Positions 41,692-51,771 of a stretch of DNA of 64,000 bases are shown in pieces. The stretch's first letter is position 1, and every line of letters starts with the position of its first letter. The stretch comes from Shewanella khirikhana (GTDB taxonomy: Bacteria > Pseudomonadota > Gammaproteobacteria > Enterobacterales > Shewanellaceae). Location: the NCBI RefSeq assembly GCF_003957745.1, contig NZ_CP020373.1, positions 3,395,501-3,459,500 on the forward strand, written 5' to 3'. The translations under genes and the position numbers were made by a program. The notes under the pieces are model-generated. The model did not search any database. It had not been told where the DNA came from and was given only the letters and a program-made list of their open reading frames with translations.

Positions 41692-42858
41692 TTATTCCTT
41701 GGGTTTTCCGGTTTCAGGGAGAAAATAGCTGCCAACAAATACGGTGGCGCTCAGCAGGGTAATAAGGACAAAAGAGGCGAAATAGCTGCCCTGATTCATG
41801 TCCACCAACTTGCCAAAGAGCCACAGCACTATGGTGGAAATGAGATAACTGATGGACCAGAAGAGGCTGAAAATCACAGTGATTTTTTGCCCAGTCATCT
41901 TTGGCAACTCGTGGGGAATGCTGACAAGGGCCGTCACCGGCAGGAAGATACAAAAACCCAGAACGATGGCGCACAGGGTTTGCAGCCAGGGTTCGGTGCC
42001 AAAGGATAAGCCCAGCACAGTGATAAAAATCACCAGCCCGCTTATCCGGATGATGGGCAGTCGCAGCGGCTGTTTGCGGCTGTAGAGGATACCGGCGATA
42101 GTGCCGAGAATACCAAAGCCAATCACCCACTTACTTTGGCTGATGCCCGCCTGGGGATAAAAGGTAAACAGGCAAATATAAAAAGACAGCAGACCGGAAT
42201 AAGTTAAGGCGTACGCCCAGTTAAAGCTGTCCTTCAAACCATCGAGATAACTGTAATGGCTGGACTCTTGGGCTGGCACACCAGCACCTGGCTGCTCGCG
42301 GTCGAACTTCACCATCAGCCACAGCAATGCCAGCACCAGACTCGCCAATGAAAACACCAGCAAACTTTGCTGCCAACCGCCGGTAATGGCATTGATGGCA
42401 GGCATGCCCCAGAGCACGATTGCGGTACCCACGTTAAAGGCCACTGCGTTCAAGCCGTTGATCACCGGGCGCTCTTCGGGGGCAAACCAGTGCATCACTA
42501 TGGGGTTGAAATACACAATCATAAAGGCGCCGCCAAGCCCCATCAGAAAGCGGCTGACCAGAAGCACATCGTAGTTGGGGGCGTAGGGCGTGACTATGCC
42601 GGTCACTATCAACAAGGCCGCCACCAAAAAGGCGTATTTCACCCCGAATTTCAATGTGAGGAAGGCCGCGGCAAAGGTGCCGACAATCTTCGCCAGGGTC
42701 ACGGCGCCGCTCAGTAAACTCGCCGAGGCGAAGCTCTCGATGTGCATCGAGGCCATTATCTGGTTCATACTCGCGGTACCGCCAACCCATGCCATGGCAA
42801 ATAATACGTAGCTGGTAAAAACCAGACCTTCCACCAGATATTTATGGGTTATTTTCAT
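41692..42858 (-). CDS. MFS transporter
   Basis: 388 residues, twelve predicted membrane helices in two halves with a central polar loop (FDREQPGAGVPAQESSHYSYLDG). The MFS loop 4-5 region reads RFLMGLGGAFMIVYFNP. It resembles nitrate/cyanate-type (CynX/NNP-like) and drug-type carriers only generally. It is the first gene of a two-gene unit with the esterase, so it may import an ester or export its product. Confidence 0.88.
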   Translation of the reverse strand: MKITHKYLVEGLVFTSYVLFAMAWVGGTASMNQIMASMHIESFASASLLSGAVTLAKIVGTFAAAFLTLKFGVKYAFLVAALLIVTGIVTPYAPNYDVLLVSRFLMGLGGAFMIVYFNPIVMHWFAPEERPVINGLNAVAFNVGTAIVLWGMPAINAITGGWQQSLLVFSLASLVLALLWLMVKFDREQPGAGVPAQESSHYSYLDGLKDSFNWAYALTYSGLLSFYICLFTFYPQAGISQSKWVIGFGILGTIAGILYSRKQPLRLPIIRISGLVIFITVLGLSFGTEPWLQTLCAIVLGFCIFLPVTALVSIPHELPKMTGQKITVIFSLFWSISYLISTIVLWLFGKLVDMNQGSYFASFVLITLLSATVFVGSYFLPETGKPKE

Positions 42859-42987
42859 AGGCGTAGTGGCTCAAAACCTGAGATGAATATTGGGGGCTAG
42901 GTTATCTGATGAAGTGGGATAAAGAAGTACTACCTTAGTGCACCGCAGTGGGATCAAGCCTTTAACAATCGGCCTGCCTGGTGTAGC

Positions 42988-45900
42988 TTGGCTGGGTATT
43001 GGAACATCATTCTGGGGTTTATTTTGCTGGCTTGGCTGTCTGTTGATACCTGGTGGATCAGCGTTATTTCAATCGCCTATTTGGCCGTGCTCTTTATTGT
43101 TGCTCAATGGGGGCAAAACCAGCCCTTCGGCCAGTGGCGAAAAAGACCCTGGGTGTACAGCCTGTCTTTGGGGGTATGTTGTACCTCCTGGGCCTTTTAC
43201 GGCACTGTCGGCCAGGCCGCCACCACAGGTGCCTGGCTGGCCCCCATTTACATCGGCTCCATTATCTGTCTGGTGCTGGCCTGGCCCATGTTGATGCGCA
43301 CCCTGCACATAGTCAAAAGCCAGAACCTCACCTCCATCGCCGACTTCATTGCCTGCCGCTTCGACCGCTCGCCCAAAATTGCCGCCAGTGTGGCCATGGT
43401 ATCGCTGCTTGGCACCATTCCTTACATCGCCCTGCAACTTCGGGCTATCAGCACCAGTTTTGATCTCCTGACAGGCACCTTCCAGTCGGGAATAAGCACG
43501 GCATTTATTGTGACTATTGTGCTGATTATATTCAGCATTCTGTTCGGCACCCGCCAGTTGTCGGCAAGTAAGCAAAATCAGGGACTGGTGCTGGCCATTG
43601 CCTTCAGCTCAGTGGTGAAACTGCTGGCACTGACGACTGTAGGCATCTTTGCCACCTTTTATATTTTCGACGGCTTCAGCGATCTCCTCACCCGGAGCCA
43701 AGCGCTCCCCACCAGCACAGAAGCCAACTCCCTCTATTTTGTGCTGTCGCAAATTCTGCTGGGGGCCATCACCATCTATGCCCTGCCCCAGGAGTTCCAC
43801 ATGATGATGATTGAGAATCATCATGCCAAAGAGCTCAAATCTGCCCGTTGGATGGTCCCCCTGTACCTGCTGCTGATGAATGCCTTTATCCTGCCGATAG
43901 CCCTTGCAGGCCAGCTGAGTTTCCCAGGCGGCAGTGTGGATGCCGATACCTATGTGCTTACCTTGCCACTGTTTTACCAACAGGCCTGGCTGGGGGTACT
44001 GGTGTATCTCGGTGGTCTTGCCGCGGCAACCGCCATGGTGATTGTGGCGGCCATTGTACTGAGCACCATGATATCCACCGAGATCCTGACTCCGCTGCTG
44101 CTCCGTCTGCCCAGGTTCAGCTCTCAGCAAACACCGCAGCTTGCGGGAATTCTGCTGAACCTGCGCCGCGTCGCCATTGCCGCCATCCTGTTATCGGCCT
44201 TTGCCTTTGAGCGCTATATCGACCAGCAAAATCACCTCGCCAGCATAGGCCTTTTATCTTTTGTGTTACTGTCGCAATTTGCCCCCGCCGCCGTGGGAGC
44301 GCTGTACTGGCGCAGGGCCAACACCCAGGGTGCTTTCTGGGGCATGTTTCTGGGCAGCCTGGTCTGGCTCTACACCCTGCTGCTGCCCGCCACCTTCCCC
44401 GATGCCAACTGGGTTCTCAATGGCCCATGGCACATCGGCTGGCTCACCCCCAATTCCCTCTTTGGCCTGAATGGATTGGATAACATCAGCCACGGCCTCT
44501 TCTTCAGCCTGCTGGTGAATATCGGTAGCTTCGTGCTTATTTCCCTCTTACGGGAGCAGAGTGTGGGCGAGCTTTTGCAGGCCGATGTGTTTGTAAACCG
44601 CAAGCAGTTGCAGCTTGAGCGACATCTGTCGGTGAGCGATTTGGCCAGCCTGCTGCACAGGTTTATCAACAAAGAAGAAGCCGATGCCCTGGTGGCAAAA
44701 GCCAAACTGCTGGGCTCTGAGCTGTCGTCCCGCCGGGAGGAACTGGTGGATTACACCCGGCTGAAACTCTCAGGCGTATTGGGATCCGCCTCCACCCGCA
44801 TGGTGATGAACGCCGCCTCCCGCGCCCAGCAAGTGCCGCTGGAGGATGTGGTCAGCATTGTCGATGAAGCCAACCAGATATTTGAATTCAACCGCGAACT
44901 GCTGCAATCGGGGGTGGAAAATATCGAGCAGGGGATAAGCGTGGTCGATGCCGACATGCGCCTGGTGGCCTGGAACAAGCGTTATATTGAACTCCTTGAT
45001 TATCCTAAAGATTATGTAAAAGCGGGCATCCCAATCGAGAAGCTGCTGCGCTACAACATAGAACGCGGCATCATAGTCGGTGACGAGGCCCACGAACTGG
45101 TGGAGAAGCGCCTCGCCCATATGCGCAGCGGCAGCCCCCATCATTTCCAGCGCACAATGCATGATGGCAGGGTGCTGGAAATCCGCGGCCAGGCCATGCC
45201 GGGGGGCGGCTTTGTCAGTACCTTCAGCGACATTACAGCCCACATTCAGGCCGAAAAGGCACTGCAGCAAGCCAACGAGACGCTGGAGAAACGGGTCGAA
45301 AGCCGCACCCAGGAGCTCGCCAAGGCCAAGACCGAAGCCGAAGCCGCCAACAGCAGCAAAACCCGCTTTTTGGCCGCCGCCAGCCACGACCTGATGCAAC
45401 CCTTTAACGCGCTCACCCTGTTCACTGAGATGCTGAAACAAAGGGTGACCTCCACCGAACTTCAGGATTTGGCGACCCATATCGAAGACTCCCTCAATGT
45501 GGTGGAAAGTCTGCTGTCTGACCTGGTGGAAATCTCCCGCCTCGACAGCAGCAGTCTGAAAACCGAACAGAGCCAATTTGCCCTCGATGACTTGCTCTCG
45601 ACGCTGGTAAACGAATTCAAGGTGTTATCCAAAGAGCAGGGGATTGAGTTTGGCTATCAGTTTTCATCCTGCTTTGTGCAAAGCGACCAACGCCTGCTGC
45701 GGCGCATCATTCAAAATTTCCTCTCCAACGCCTTTCATTACTCCCCTGCCGGCGCCTTGGATCAGGTTCAGGCAGCATCGCGAGTACAGCTGGAGGGTGG
45801 AGAGTCGATGGCAAGCGGCGGCGAATTTGTCCCAAGAGTACTGCTTGGGGTTCGCAGGCGTCAGGACAGCCTGCTTATACAGGTATGGGACAATGGCCCG

Positions 45901-46527
45901 GGGATCCCGGCGGAAAAACAGCAGGCAATTTTTGGTGAATTTGAACGTCTGGAACAGACCCGGGAAATTCCCGGACTCGGCCTCGGCCTGGCGATTTGTG
46001 ACCGCATAGCCAAGCTGCTTGGCATCCGAATTTATCTGCATTCTGAGCTTGGCAAAGGCACTTGCTTCAGCGTGGAAGTACCAAGGATAAGGCAGCAAAA
46101 GCTGCCCGGTAATGTGGTCAAACTGCGGCGCGACGACGAGACCATGGGCGACAGCTTCGATATTCAGGTACTGGTTATCGACAACGACGAGCTGATGTTA
46201 AAAGCCATCTCTTCGCTGCTTCTAGGCTGGGGTTGTAAGGTACTGACGGCCAGAGATAAAGCGAGTGCCCTGGCACAGCTTGAGGGGGCGGACACGCCCA
46301 GACTGATTCTTGCGGATTACCATCTGGATGATGACGAAAATGGGGTTTCGCTGGTGCAAAGCCTGCTTGAGCATCCAAGGCTTTTGCAAGCGCGCCCCAC
46401 CTGCGTTATCTGCTCGGCAGACCCCTCAGAGGCCGTCCGGCAGCACACCAGCAGCGCCAATTTCAGCTTTGTGCGTAAACCGGTGAAAGCCACTGCACTT
46501 AAGCGCCTGATTAAGCAACTGTCATGA
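42988..46527 (+). CDS. CrbS/CbrA-type SLC5 transporter-histidine kinase hybrid
   Basis: Up to 1179 residues; the start is uncertain, being TTG at 42988 or an internal TTG near 43024, with no ATG available. A sodium/solute-symporter-like membrane domain covers about 20-510, a STAC linker about 520-600, a PAS domain about 640-755 (NIEQGISVVDADMRLVAWNKRYIELLDYP), a coiled coil about 755-790 and a HisKA domain (ASHDLMQPFNAL, His800). An HATPase (about 905-1040, VWDNGPGIP, GLGLGLAICDRIAKLL) and a C-terminal receiver (Asp1110 in LADYHLDD) complete it. CrbS/MxtR kinases control acetate use. The partner regulator is convergent downstream. Confidence 0.9.
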   Translation: MAGYWNIILGFILLAWLSVDTWWISVISIAYLAVLFIVAQWGQNQPFGQWRKRPWVYSLSLGVCCTSWAFYGTVGQAATTGAWLAPIYIGSIICLVLAWPMLMRTLHIVKSQNLTSIADFIACRFDRSPKIAASVAMVSLLGTIPYIALQLRAISTSFDLLTGTFQSGISTAFIVTIVLIIFSILFGTRQLSASKQNQGLVLAIAFSSVVKLLALTTVGIFATFYIFDGFSDLLTRSQALPTSTEANSLYFVLSQILLGAITIYALPQEFHMMMIENHHAKELKSARWMVPLYLLLMNAFILPIALAGQLSFPGGSVDADTYVLTLPLFYQQAWLGVLVYLGGLAAATAMVIVAAIVLSTMISTEILTPLLLRLPRFSSQQTPQLAGILLNLRRVAIAAILLSAFAFERYIDQQNHLASIGLLSFVLLSQFAPAAVGALYWRRANTQGAFWGMFLGSLVWLYTLLLPATFPDANWVLNGPWHIGWLTPNSLFGLNGLDNISHGLFFSLLVNIGSFVLISLLREQSVGELLQADVFVNRKQLQLERHLSVSDLASLLHRFINKEEADALVAKAKLLGSELSSRREELVDYTRLKLSGVLGSASTRMVMNAASRAQQVPLEDVVSIVDEANQIFEFNRELLQSGVENIEQGISVVDADMRLVAWNKRYIELLDYPKDYVKAGIPIEKLLRYNIERGIIVGDEAHELVEKRLAHMRSGSPHHFQRTMHDGRVLEIRGQAMPGGGFVSTFSDITAHIQAEKALQQANETLEKRVESRTQELAKAKTEAEAANSSKTRFLAAASHDLMQPFNALTLFTEMLKQRVTSTELQDLATHIEDSLNVVESLLSDLVEISRLDSSSLKTEQSQFALDDLLSTLVNEFKVLSKEQGIEFGYQFSSCFVQSDQRLLRRIIQNFLSNAFHYSPAGALDQVQAASRVQLEGGESMASGGEFVPRVLLGVRRRQDSLLIQVWDNGPGIPAEKQQAIFGEFERLEQTREIPGLGLGLAICDRIAKLLGIRIYLHSELGKGTCFSVEVPRIRQQKLPGNVVKLRRDDETMGDSFDIQVLVIDNDELMLKAISSLLLGWGCKVLTARDKASALAQLEGADTPRLILADYHLDDDENGVSLVQSLLEHPRLLQARPTCVICSADPSEAVRQHTSSANFSFVRKPVKATALKRLIKQLS

Positions 46528-46600
46528 GTCATTGCATCGGCTTAATACAGGATTGATTAACGCAACGCTGCCCGAGGGCACACCCCGGGCGCAAACAAAA

Positions 46601-46627
46601 ACAGTGGCCATATGCCACTGTTTTTTA
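46601..46627. terminator. Bidirectional terminator between kinase and regulator genes
   Basis: Stem ACAGTGGC/GCCACTGT with loop CATAT, A-run on the left and TTTTTT on the right, between two convergent genes. Confidence 0.92.
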
Positions 46628-46671
46628 TCTGCTCTTTTTATCTGGGCTTTTTATGTTCTTAAGCGGTTTGC

Positions 46672-47343
46672 TCAGGCAGTCGCCGCCTGCTTGTCGCTGC
46701 TGGTGATCATCAATTGCTGGAACACCAGCCCTGCCTGGGTGCGATTGTAGACTTCCAGTTTCAGCAGTATGGCCGACACATGCTTTTTAACCGTGGTTTC
46801 CTTGATATTGAGATCGTAGGCAATTTGTTTGTTAAGGCGGCCATTGGCAATGCTGGCAAGCACTGTGTATTGCTGCGGCGTAAGCTGAGCGAGCTGCTTT
46901 GCCAGCCGCTGATGCTCTGCCGCCGTCTGTTGGTCGACATTGATGTCGGTGTTCTCCGGCAGCCACACTTCGCCATCGAGCACTGTGCCTATGGCATCGG
47001 CTATTTGATTGAGGTTGGCCGACTTGGGAATAAAGGCGCTGGCTCCCAAGTTAATGGCCTTACGAATGATGTCAGGCTGATCGTCCGACGACACCATTAT
47101 CACCACGATATCGGGGAAATGGTTCTGTAGCAGAGTTAATCCGGTAAACCCTTCATTGCCCGGCATATGCAGGTCAAGAAATACCAGCTCAATATCGGGA
47201 TGACTTTCAATAACCGAGATGAGATCCTGAAAGTTTTCGGCCTCCAGAACCTCTGCTGTATTTACATTTTTGAGAACAGCCTGAGTTAATGCTGTCCGAA
47301 ATAGTGGGTGGTCATCTGCAATAGCCACTTTTATCTGAGACAT
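46672..47343 (-). CDS. CrbR/ErdR-type LuxR response regulator
   Basis: 223 residues. Receiver domain about 4-125 with the acidic pocket ADDHP, phosphoacceptor Asp57 in FLDLHMPG, and Lys in FIPKSA. A C-terminal LuxR/NarL HTH (about 150-210) reads LTPQQYTVLASIANGRLNKQIAYDLNIKETTVKKHVSAIL. It resembles the CrbR/ErdR regulators that activate acetyl-CoA synthetase and alcohol use together with CrbS/MxtR. The direct targets here are not shown by the sequence. Confidence 0.88.
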   Translation of the reverse strand: MSQIKVAIADDHPLFRTALTQAVLKNVNTAEVLEAENFQDLISVIESHPDIELVFLDLHMPGNEGFTGLTLLQNHFPDIVVIMVSSDDQPDIIRKAINLGASAFIPKSANLNQIADAIGTVLDGEVWLPENTDINVDQQTAAEHQRLAKQLAQLTPQQYTVLASIANGRLNKQIAYDLNIKETTVKKHVSAILLKLEVYNRTQAGLVFQQLMITSSDKQAATA

Positions 47344-47416
47344 AATCTGTTCCCTTTATTTTTAACCCAGTTTAATCCCATAAAGTATTAATGCCAGCTA
47401 AACATGTTACTCTGGA

Positions 47417-47450
47417 ATAAATAACCGACTCAGGGGAGTCGGTTATTTAT
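47417..47450 (-). terminator. Terminator of the TonB-dependent receptor gene
   Basis: A perfect 14 bp stem (47417-47430 with 47437-47450) around a six-base loop, AT-rich at its base. It lies 22 bp beyond the receptor's stop on the minus strand. Confidence 0.85.
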
Positions 47451-47471
47451 CAGTATCACTGGCATCAAACT

Positions 47472-49748
47472 CTAGAAACTGTAGCCCACGGTAAGAGAAA
47501 TGGTTTCCGGATCGCCGTAATAGCCAATTAATGTATTGTCACCACCCAATCCTGGAATATAGCCACCGTTACCATCAGGCGTCACAAAGGCATAGTTACC
47601 CACCAGGTATTCTTCATCGGTGATGTTTTTCCAGTGCAATCCGGCAGTCCAGTGGCCATCGTTGCTGTACCAGTTCAGCCCCAGGTTCAGCAGACCATAA
47701 CCGTCCTGGCTCAGGAGGTTATCCACTACAGCCAGGTCATAGTCGCTGCGGTAGTAGTAGTTTCCGTTTGCCACAAAGCTGCCGAAATCCGTGTCTATGT
47801 TGTAGCTGAAGCCCACGTTGGCCGTGGTATCCGGGGTGTTGGTGATGGTGTAGGTATCACTGATATCGATTTGATTCCCATCCGCATCGTAAGAAATCAC
47901 CTCATCGAAGCTGGCATCGATAAGACCCAGGCTGGCGAACAGATTCAATGATTCAGTGGCAGCATATTCCAGCTCAAGCTCCAGACCCGATGCGGTGGAG
48001 GTACCAATGTTCCCGAGACGCTGATTGAGGTCAGCAGCATCTTCACCAGGCAGGACGGTTACGAACTGGCGATCTTTATGGTTCAGGTAGAAAGCCGTGG
48101 CATTGATACGCAGGTTATCGTTCCACTCGCTCTTTACACCAACCTCAAATGAATCAACCACTTCTGGGTCTACTGCCGGCTCAGGTCCGGTTGCCCTTGG
48201 GTTAAAGGTACCGGACTTGAAGCCCTGGGAGTAACTGGCATAGAGCATCATGTCGTCGTTCAGCTGATACTCAACTCCGACTCTGGGGGTGAATCTGGAC
48301 CAGGTCTCTTCATCGTCGAGCACCTTGGGGATACTGGCTTCAATCTGGGCCTCATCCCGCACATAACCCGGATACCAGCCGGTTTCAGGATAGATGCTGT
48401 CGAAAATCACCCCGTTGTAAACGGTGGCATCCTTGGTCTCGCGGGTGTAACGGGCACCCAGGGTCAGCGACAGCTTGTCAGAAATGTCGTAGGAACCCTG
48501 AACATAAGCAGCATAACTTTCACTGTTGTTGCAGCCACTCACTTCACGGGTCAGACCGCCGTAAGCCTTGAAAGCCTCTTCCAGAATGGCATCGAACAGG
48601 CCGCAGGAGTCACCTTTAAAGTAATAGAGGCCAGACACCAGCTTGAGATTTTCACCATCATAGTTTGCCTGAAACTCCTGACTGAACTGCTCATCATCGT
48701 AGATGGCAGGCACATCGAAGATACGCAGGCTGGTGTTGTCAAAGTCGATGTTGGTGGGCGAATAGCTCTCACGGGATGAGGTGACTGACTTAAGGGTCCA
48801 GTCATCATTCAGGCCATATTCCAGCGTCAGCCCCCAACCTTCGGTTTCCACCTTGTTCCAGGTGGGCATGCTGGTATAGGAGTCGTACTTGCTGTCAGGC
48901 ACGGGGGCATTGGTGAGCAGGCTTGGCAGAATACGATAACCACCTTTGGCGTTGGAATCGTCCTCTGTTTTGTCATAGGTCAGACGCATAAAGAGCGCAT
49001 CTGTCGGGGTATATTCCAGACTGATACGGCCTGCCATCAGGTCTTTATTATAGTTTTCAGTGTCTTGATCGTTTAGCGCCGAAGTAACAAAGTCACCGTA
49101 ACCGTCACGACTTAAACTGGCCACCGCAAAACCGAAATAGAGTTTATCGTCAACCAGGGGGTACTGGCCTGCTACCTTGAAATCACGCTGTGCATAGCTG
49201 CCCACAGTGGCGTTCAGGCTCAGCTCGGCATCGCCGCTCATCTTCCTGGTCACGTACTTAACCGCGCCACCTATGGTGTTTTTACCATAAAGGGTGCCCT
49301 GCGGGCCGCGCAGCACTTCGATGCGCTGTACATCGAGAATGTCCAGCACTGCGCCCTGTGGACGGGCAACATAGACATCATCAATATAGATACCGACCCC
49401 GGGCTCATAACCCCAGAGGGGATCCTCCTGGCCTACACCACGGATAAAGGCGGTGAGCGTGGAGTTGGTACCCCGACTCGCCTGCAGGGTGGTGTTGGGG
49501 GAAAACTGCTGAATTTCGGTCATGACATTGATGCCATTTTCAGCCAGATCCGTGGCGCTGACCGAGGTCACGGCAACGGGCACATTCTGCAGACTTTCCA
49601 CCGTTTTGCGCGCCGAAACCTCAATGCGTTCCAAGGTGGCTTGCTTCTCCCCTGTGCTATTTTCATCTTCCGCAACAGCGTATTGTGCTGTCAGTGCAGA
49701 TGAGATAGCTAAAGCAATGCAACTCATTTTAATAGTGTTCTGTTTCAT
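47472..49748 (-). CDS. TonB-dependent outer-membrane receptor
   Basis: 758 residues. The signal peptide ends near TAQYAVA. The plug domain (about 45-165) has LERIEVSARKTVESLQNVPVAVTSVSA, RGVGQEDPLWGYEPGVGIYIDDVYVARPQGAVLDILDVQRIEVLRGPQGTLYG. The 22-strand barrel follows and ends in aromatic LTVGYSF. This plug style is common in receptors for carbohydrates, aromatic compounds and small organics rather than classic siderophores. It is a single gene; ligand unknown. The nearby PHB enzymes suggest, but do not show, a carbon-source role. Confidence 0.93.
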   Translation of the reverse strand: MKQNTIKMSCIALAISSALTAQYAVAEDENSTGEKQATLERIEVSARKTVESLQNVPVAVTSVSATDLAENGINVMTEIQQFSPNTTLQASRGTNSTLTAFIRGVGQEDPLWGYEPGVGIYIDDVYVARPQGAVLDILDVQRIEVLRGPQGTLYGKNTIGGAVKYVTRKMSGDAELSLNATVGSYAQRDFKVAGQYPLVDDKLYFGFAVASLSRDGYGDFVTSALNDQDTENYNKDLMAGRISLEYTPTDALFMRLTYDKTEDDSNAKGGYRILPSLLTNAPVPDSKYDSYTSMPTWNKVETEGWGLTLEYGLNDDWTLKSVTSSRESYSPTNIDFDNTSLRIFDVPAIYDDEQFSQEFQANYDGENLKLVSGLYYFKGDSCGLFDAILEEAFKAYGGLTREVSGCNNSESYAAYVQGSYDISDKLSLTLGARYTRETKDATVYNGVIFDSIYPETGWYPGYVRDEAQIEASIPKVLDDEETWSRFTPRVGVEYQLNDDMMLYASYSQGFKSGTFNPRATGPEPAVDPEVVDSFEVGVKSEWNDNLRINATAFYLNHKDRQFVTVLPGEDAADLNQRLGNIGTSTASGLELELEYAATESLNLFASLGLIDASFDEVISYDADGNQIDISDTYTITNTPDTTANVGFSYNIDTDFGSFVANGNYYYRSDYDLAVVDNLLSQDGYGLLNLGLNWYSNDGHWTAGLHWKNITDEEYLVGNYAFVTPDGNGGYIPGLGGDNTLIGYYGDPETISLTVGYSF

Positions 49749-50022
49749 ACAGAGTTCCCGTTGTAGTATTTATTTTTAAAGGTTGGTACTTACTGCTATT
49801 TAAGTTCACATCGACTCTATAGCAGTTCCTAAAAAATTAAATCGGTACTATAGTAGTATGTGTTTTCAACCAGTTGTTTTTAAAATAATTCAGTAAAATA
49901 ACGCAGTCATTTAACCACTGATAAAATTCAGCATCATATCAATGTAGAACCGCCAAACAGTAATAACTTCCGTATAAATCTGATAATTAAGATTCATTAC
50001 CATCCATTTATTTTAATCAGCC

Positions 50023-50970
50023 CTACAACCCCCACGACCGAATAATTTCACCAACAGTACTGATGGGTGCCTTTAATAAAAAGTCCCCTTCTTTACCGCC
50101 ATGCGCTATTGTGGGGTCCACCGCAATACCATGGCCCATGTTGTGAATTTCTATTAAGGAGACAAGCTCCTGGCCGTTAGTATCGGTCCAGCGGCTTATC
50201 CGATAATCGGTAAATTGTTCTACCCTTGGCGCTGTCTCCACACCGGATAACTGCACCCACTGTGCCGCCAGACTCCGGGCATTTTGTGGATGTACCACCG
50301 CATCTGTTGTGCCCGTCCAGATGCTGAGGGTCGGCCAGTGGGCTTGCTCGGGATGTAACTTGCGCACAAAGCTAACAAGTTCCTCATTGGATTCTGCCGG
50401 CCCTTTTTTCATGCAGGAAATGGCTTTGGTAAGGTTATCGGCACAGGGATATGGCAGGCCGGCTATCACGGCCCCGGCGCTGAAAAGGTCCGGATAATTT
50501 ACCAGTGCCGCGCTGGCCATGGCACCACCGGCAGAGAGACCCACCAGATACACACGTTTGGTGCCGGTACTGGCCTGCGCCCGGGTAATCATGTTTTTCA
50601 GCGATAGCATTTCGCCGCTGTCAGCCTGGGTATCCTGCGGGGAAAACCAGTTGAAACAGCGTTTTACGTTATTATCAAAACTCTGTTGTGGTACCAGCAC
50701 GGCAAATTGCTTCTCTTGGGCAAGGCCAGTTAACCCGCTGTTGTCAGCAAGCTCGATACCGTCCTGTACGCAGCCGTGCAGCAATACCAACAGGGCACTG
50801 CCGGGGTTAGTTGCAGGCGTATAGATTGAAGCCGTCAACGCCCCGGGATTAGCACCAAAGTCGTTAACCGGCTCAAAGACCAGGGCGGAAGCATGGGCCG
50901 CAACACTCAGAGAGAGACTGCAGCTTAAGACAGCCACGGCCTTAAGCGCCAACGAAGAGATTTTGAGCAT
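50023..50970 (-). CDS. Secreted PHB-depolymerase-like esterase
   Basis: 315 residues from ATG 50970; the frame extends upstream without a signal peptide. Signal peptide LALKAVAVLSCSLSLSVAAHA. Family motifs are LLVLLHGCVQDG (oxyanion region), GLSAGGAMASA (Ser146) and IEIHNMGHG (His). Paired cysteines suggest an exported, disulfide-bonded enzyme. It matches the PHB-depolymerase-family esterases; a substrate-binding or linker domain is not present, so a soluble or short-chain polyester substrate is possible. Downstream of scoB on the same strand. Confidence 0.85.
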   Translation of the reverse strand: MLKISSLALKAVAVLSCSLSLSVAAHASALVFEPVNDFGANPGALTASIYTPATNPGSALLVLLHGCVQDGIELADNSGLTGLAQEKQFAVLVPQQSFDNNVKRCFNWFSPQDTQADSGEMLSLKNMITRAQASTGTKRVYLVGLSAGGAMASAALVNYPDLFSAGAVIAGLPYPCADNLTKAISCMKKGPAESNEELVSFVRKLHPEQAHWPTLSIWTGTTDAVVHPQNARSLAAQWVQLSGVETAPRVEQFTDYRISRWTDTNGQELVSLIEIHNMGHGIAVDPTIAHGGKEGDFLLKAPISTVGEIIRSWGL

Positions 50971-51096
50971 AAAACAGGCTCCAACACAGAAATACAGACA
51001 CTGCAAACTTGCGTAATTTGCTCCCGGCTGACAATGGCACTTTAGATCCAGAACAGTCCTGACCCACGCCACAGACACAAGCATTAGCTTCCGGAC

Positions 51097-51762
51097 TTAC
51101 CCCCGCTGAAAGCTCATTTCGGGCACATGCTCAGGCACCACCAACTCACCAGCCGTGAGTTTGATAATCTCTTCCACACTCACACCGGGGGCGCGCTCCA
51201 GCAGATGGAACTTCCCATCTTTAATTTCGATAAAGGCGAGATCGGTGAGCACCTTTTTGATACAGCCCTTACCTGTCAGCGGCAGGCTGCATTGGGTGAG
51301 CAGCTTGGATTCGCCCTGTTTCGAAGCGTGGGTCATGGTCACTATGATGTTGTCGGCCCCCGCCACCAAATCCATGGCGCCGCCCATACCCTTGATGAGT
51401 TTCCCCGGGATCATGTAAGAGGCGATATTGCCCTGGGTATCCACTTCGAAGGCACCGAGTACGGTTAAATCCACGTGGCCACCACGTATCATGGCGAACG
51501 ACTCGGCGGAGTCGAACAAGGCCGCGCCGGTCGCCATGGTCACGGTTTGTTTGCCTGCATTGATAAGGTCGGGGTCAACTTCATCCTCAGTGGGAAAAGG
51601 CCCCATGCCCAGCAAGCCGTTTTCCGACTGCAGCATAACTTCCATCCCCTCGGGAATGTAGTTTGCCACCAGAGTAGGAATACCTATGCCGAGGTTTACG
51701 TAGTAGCCGTCTTTGAGTTCCTGTGCGACACGCTGGGCGAGTTGTTCTCTGGAAAGTGCCAT
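51097..51762 (-). CDS. 3-oxoacid CoA-transferase subunit B
   Basis: 221 residues. The catalytic glutamate lies in SENGLLGMGPFPTEDEVDPDLINAGKQTVT. Other family features are MIRGGHVDLTVLGAFEVD and IPGKLIKGMGGAMDLVAG. Subunit B (AtoA/ScoB type) pairs with subunit A, encoded immediately upstream with a 9 bp gap. The enzyme moves CoA from succinyl-CoA (or acetyl-CoA) to acetoacetate. Confidence 0.95.
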   Translation of the reverse strand: MALSREQLAQRVAQELKDGYYVNLGIGIPTLVANYIPEGMEVMLQSENGLLGMGPFPTEDEVDPDLINAGKQTVTMATGAALFDSAESFAMIRGGHVDLTVLGAFEVDTQGNIASYMIPGKLIKGMGGAMDLVAGADNIIVTMTHASKQGESKLLTQCSLPLTGKGCIKKVLTDLAFIEIKDGKFHLLERAPGVSVEEIIKLTAGELVVPEHVPEMSFQRG

Positions 51763-51771
51763 GGTGAACTC

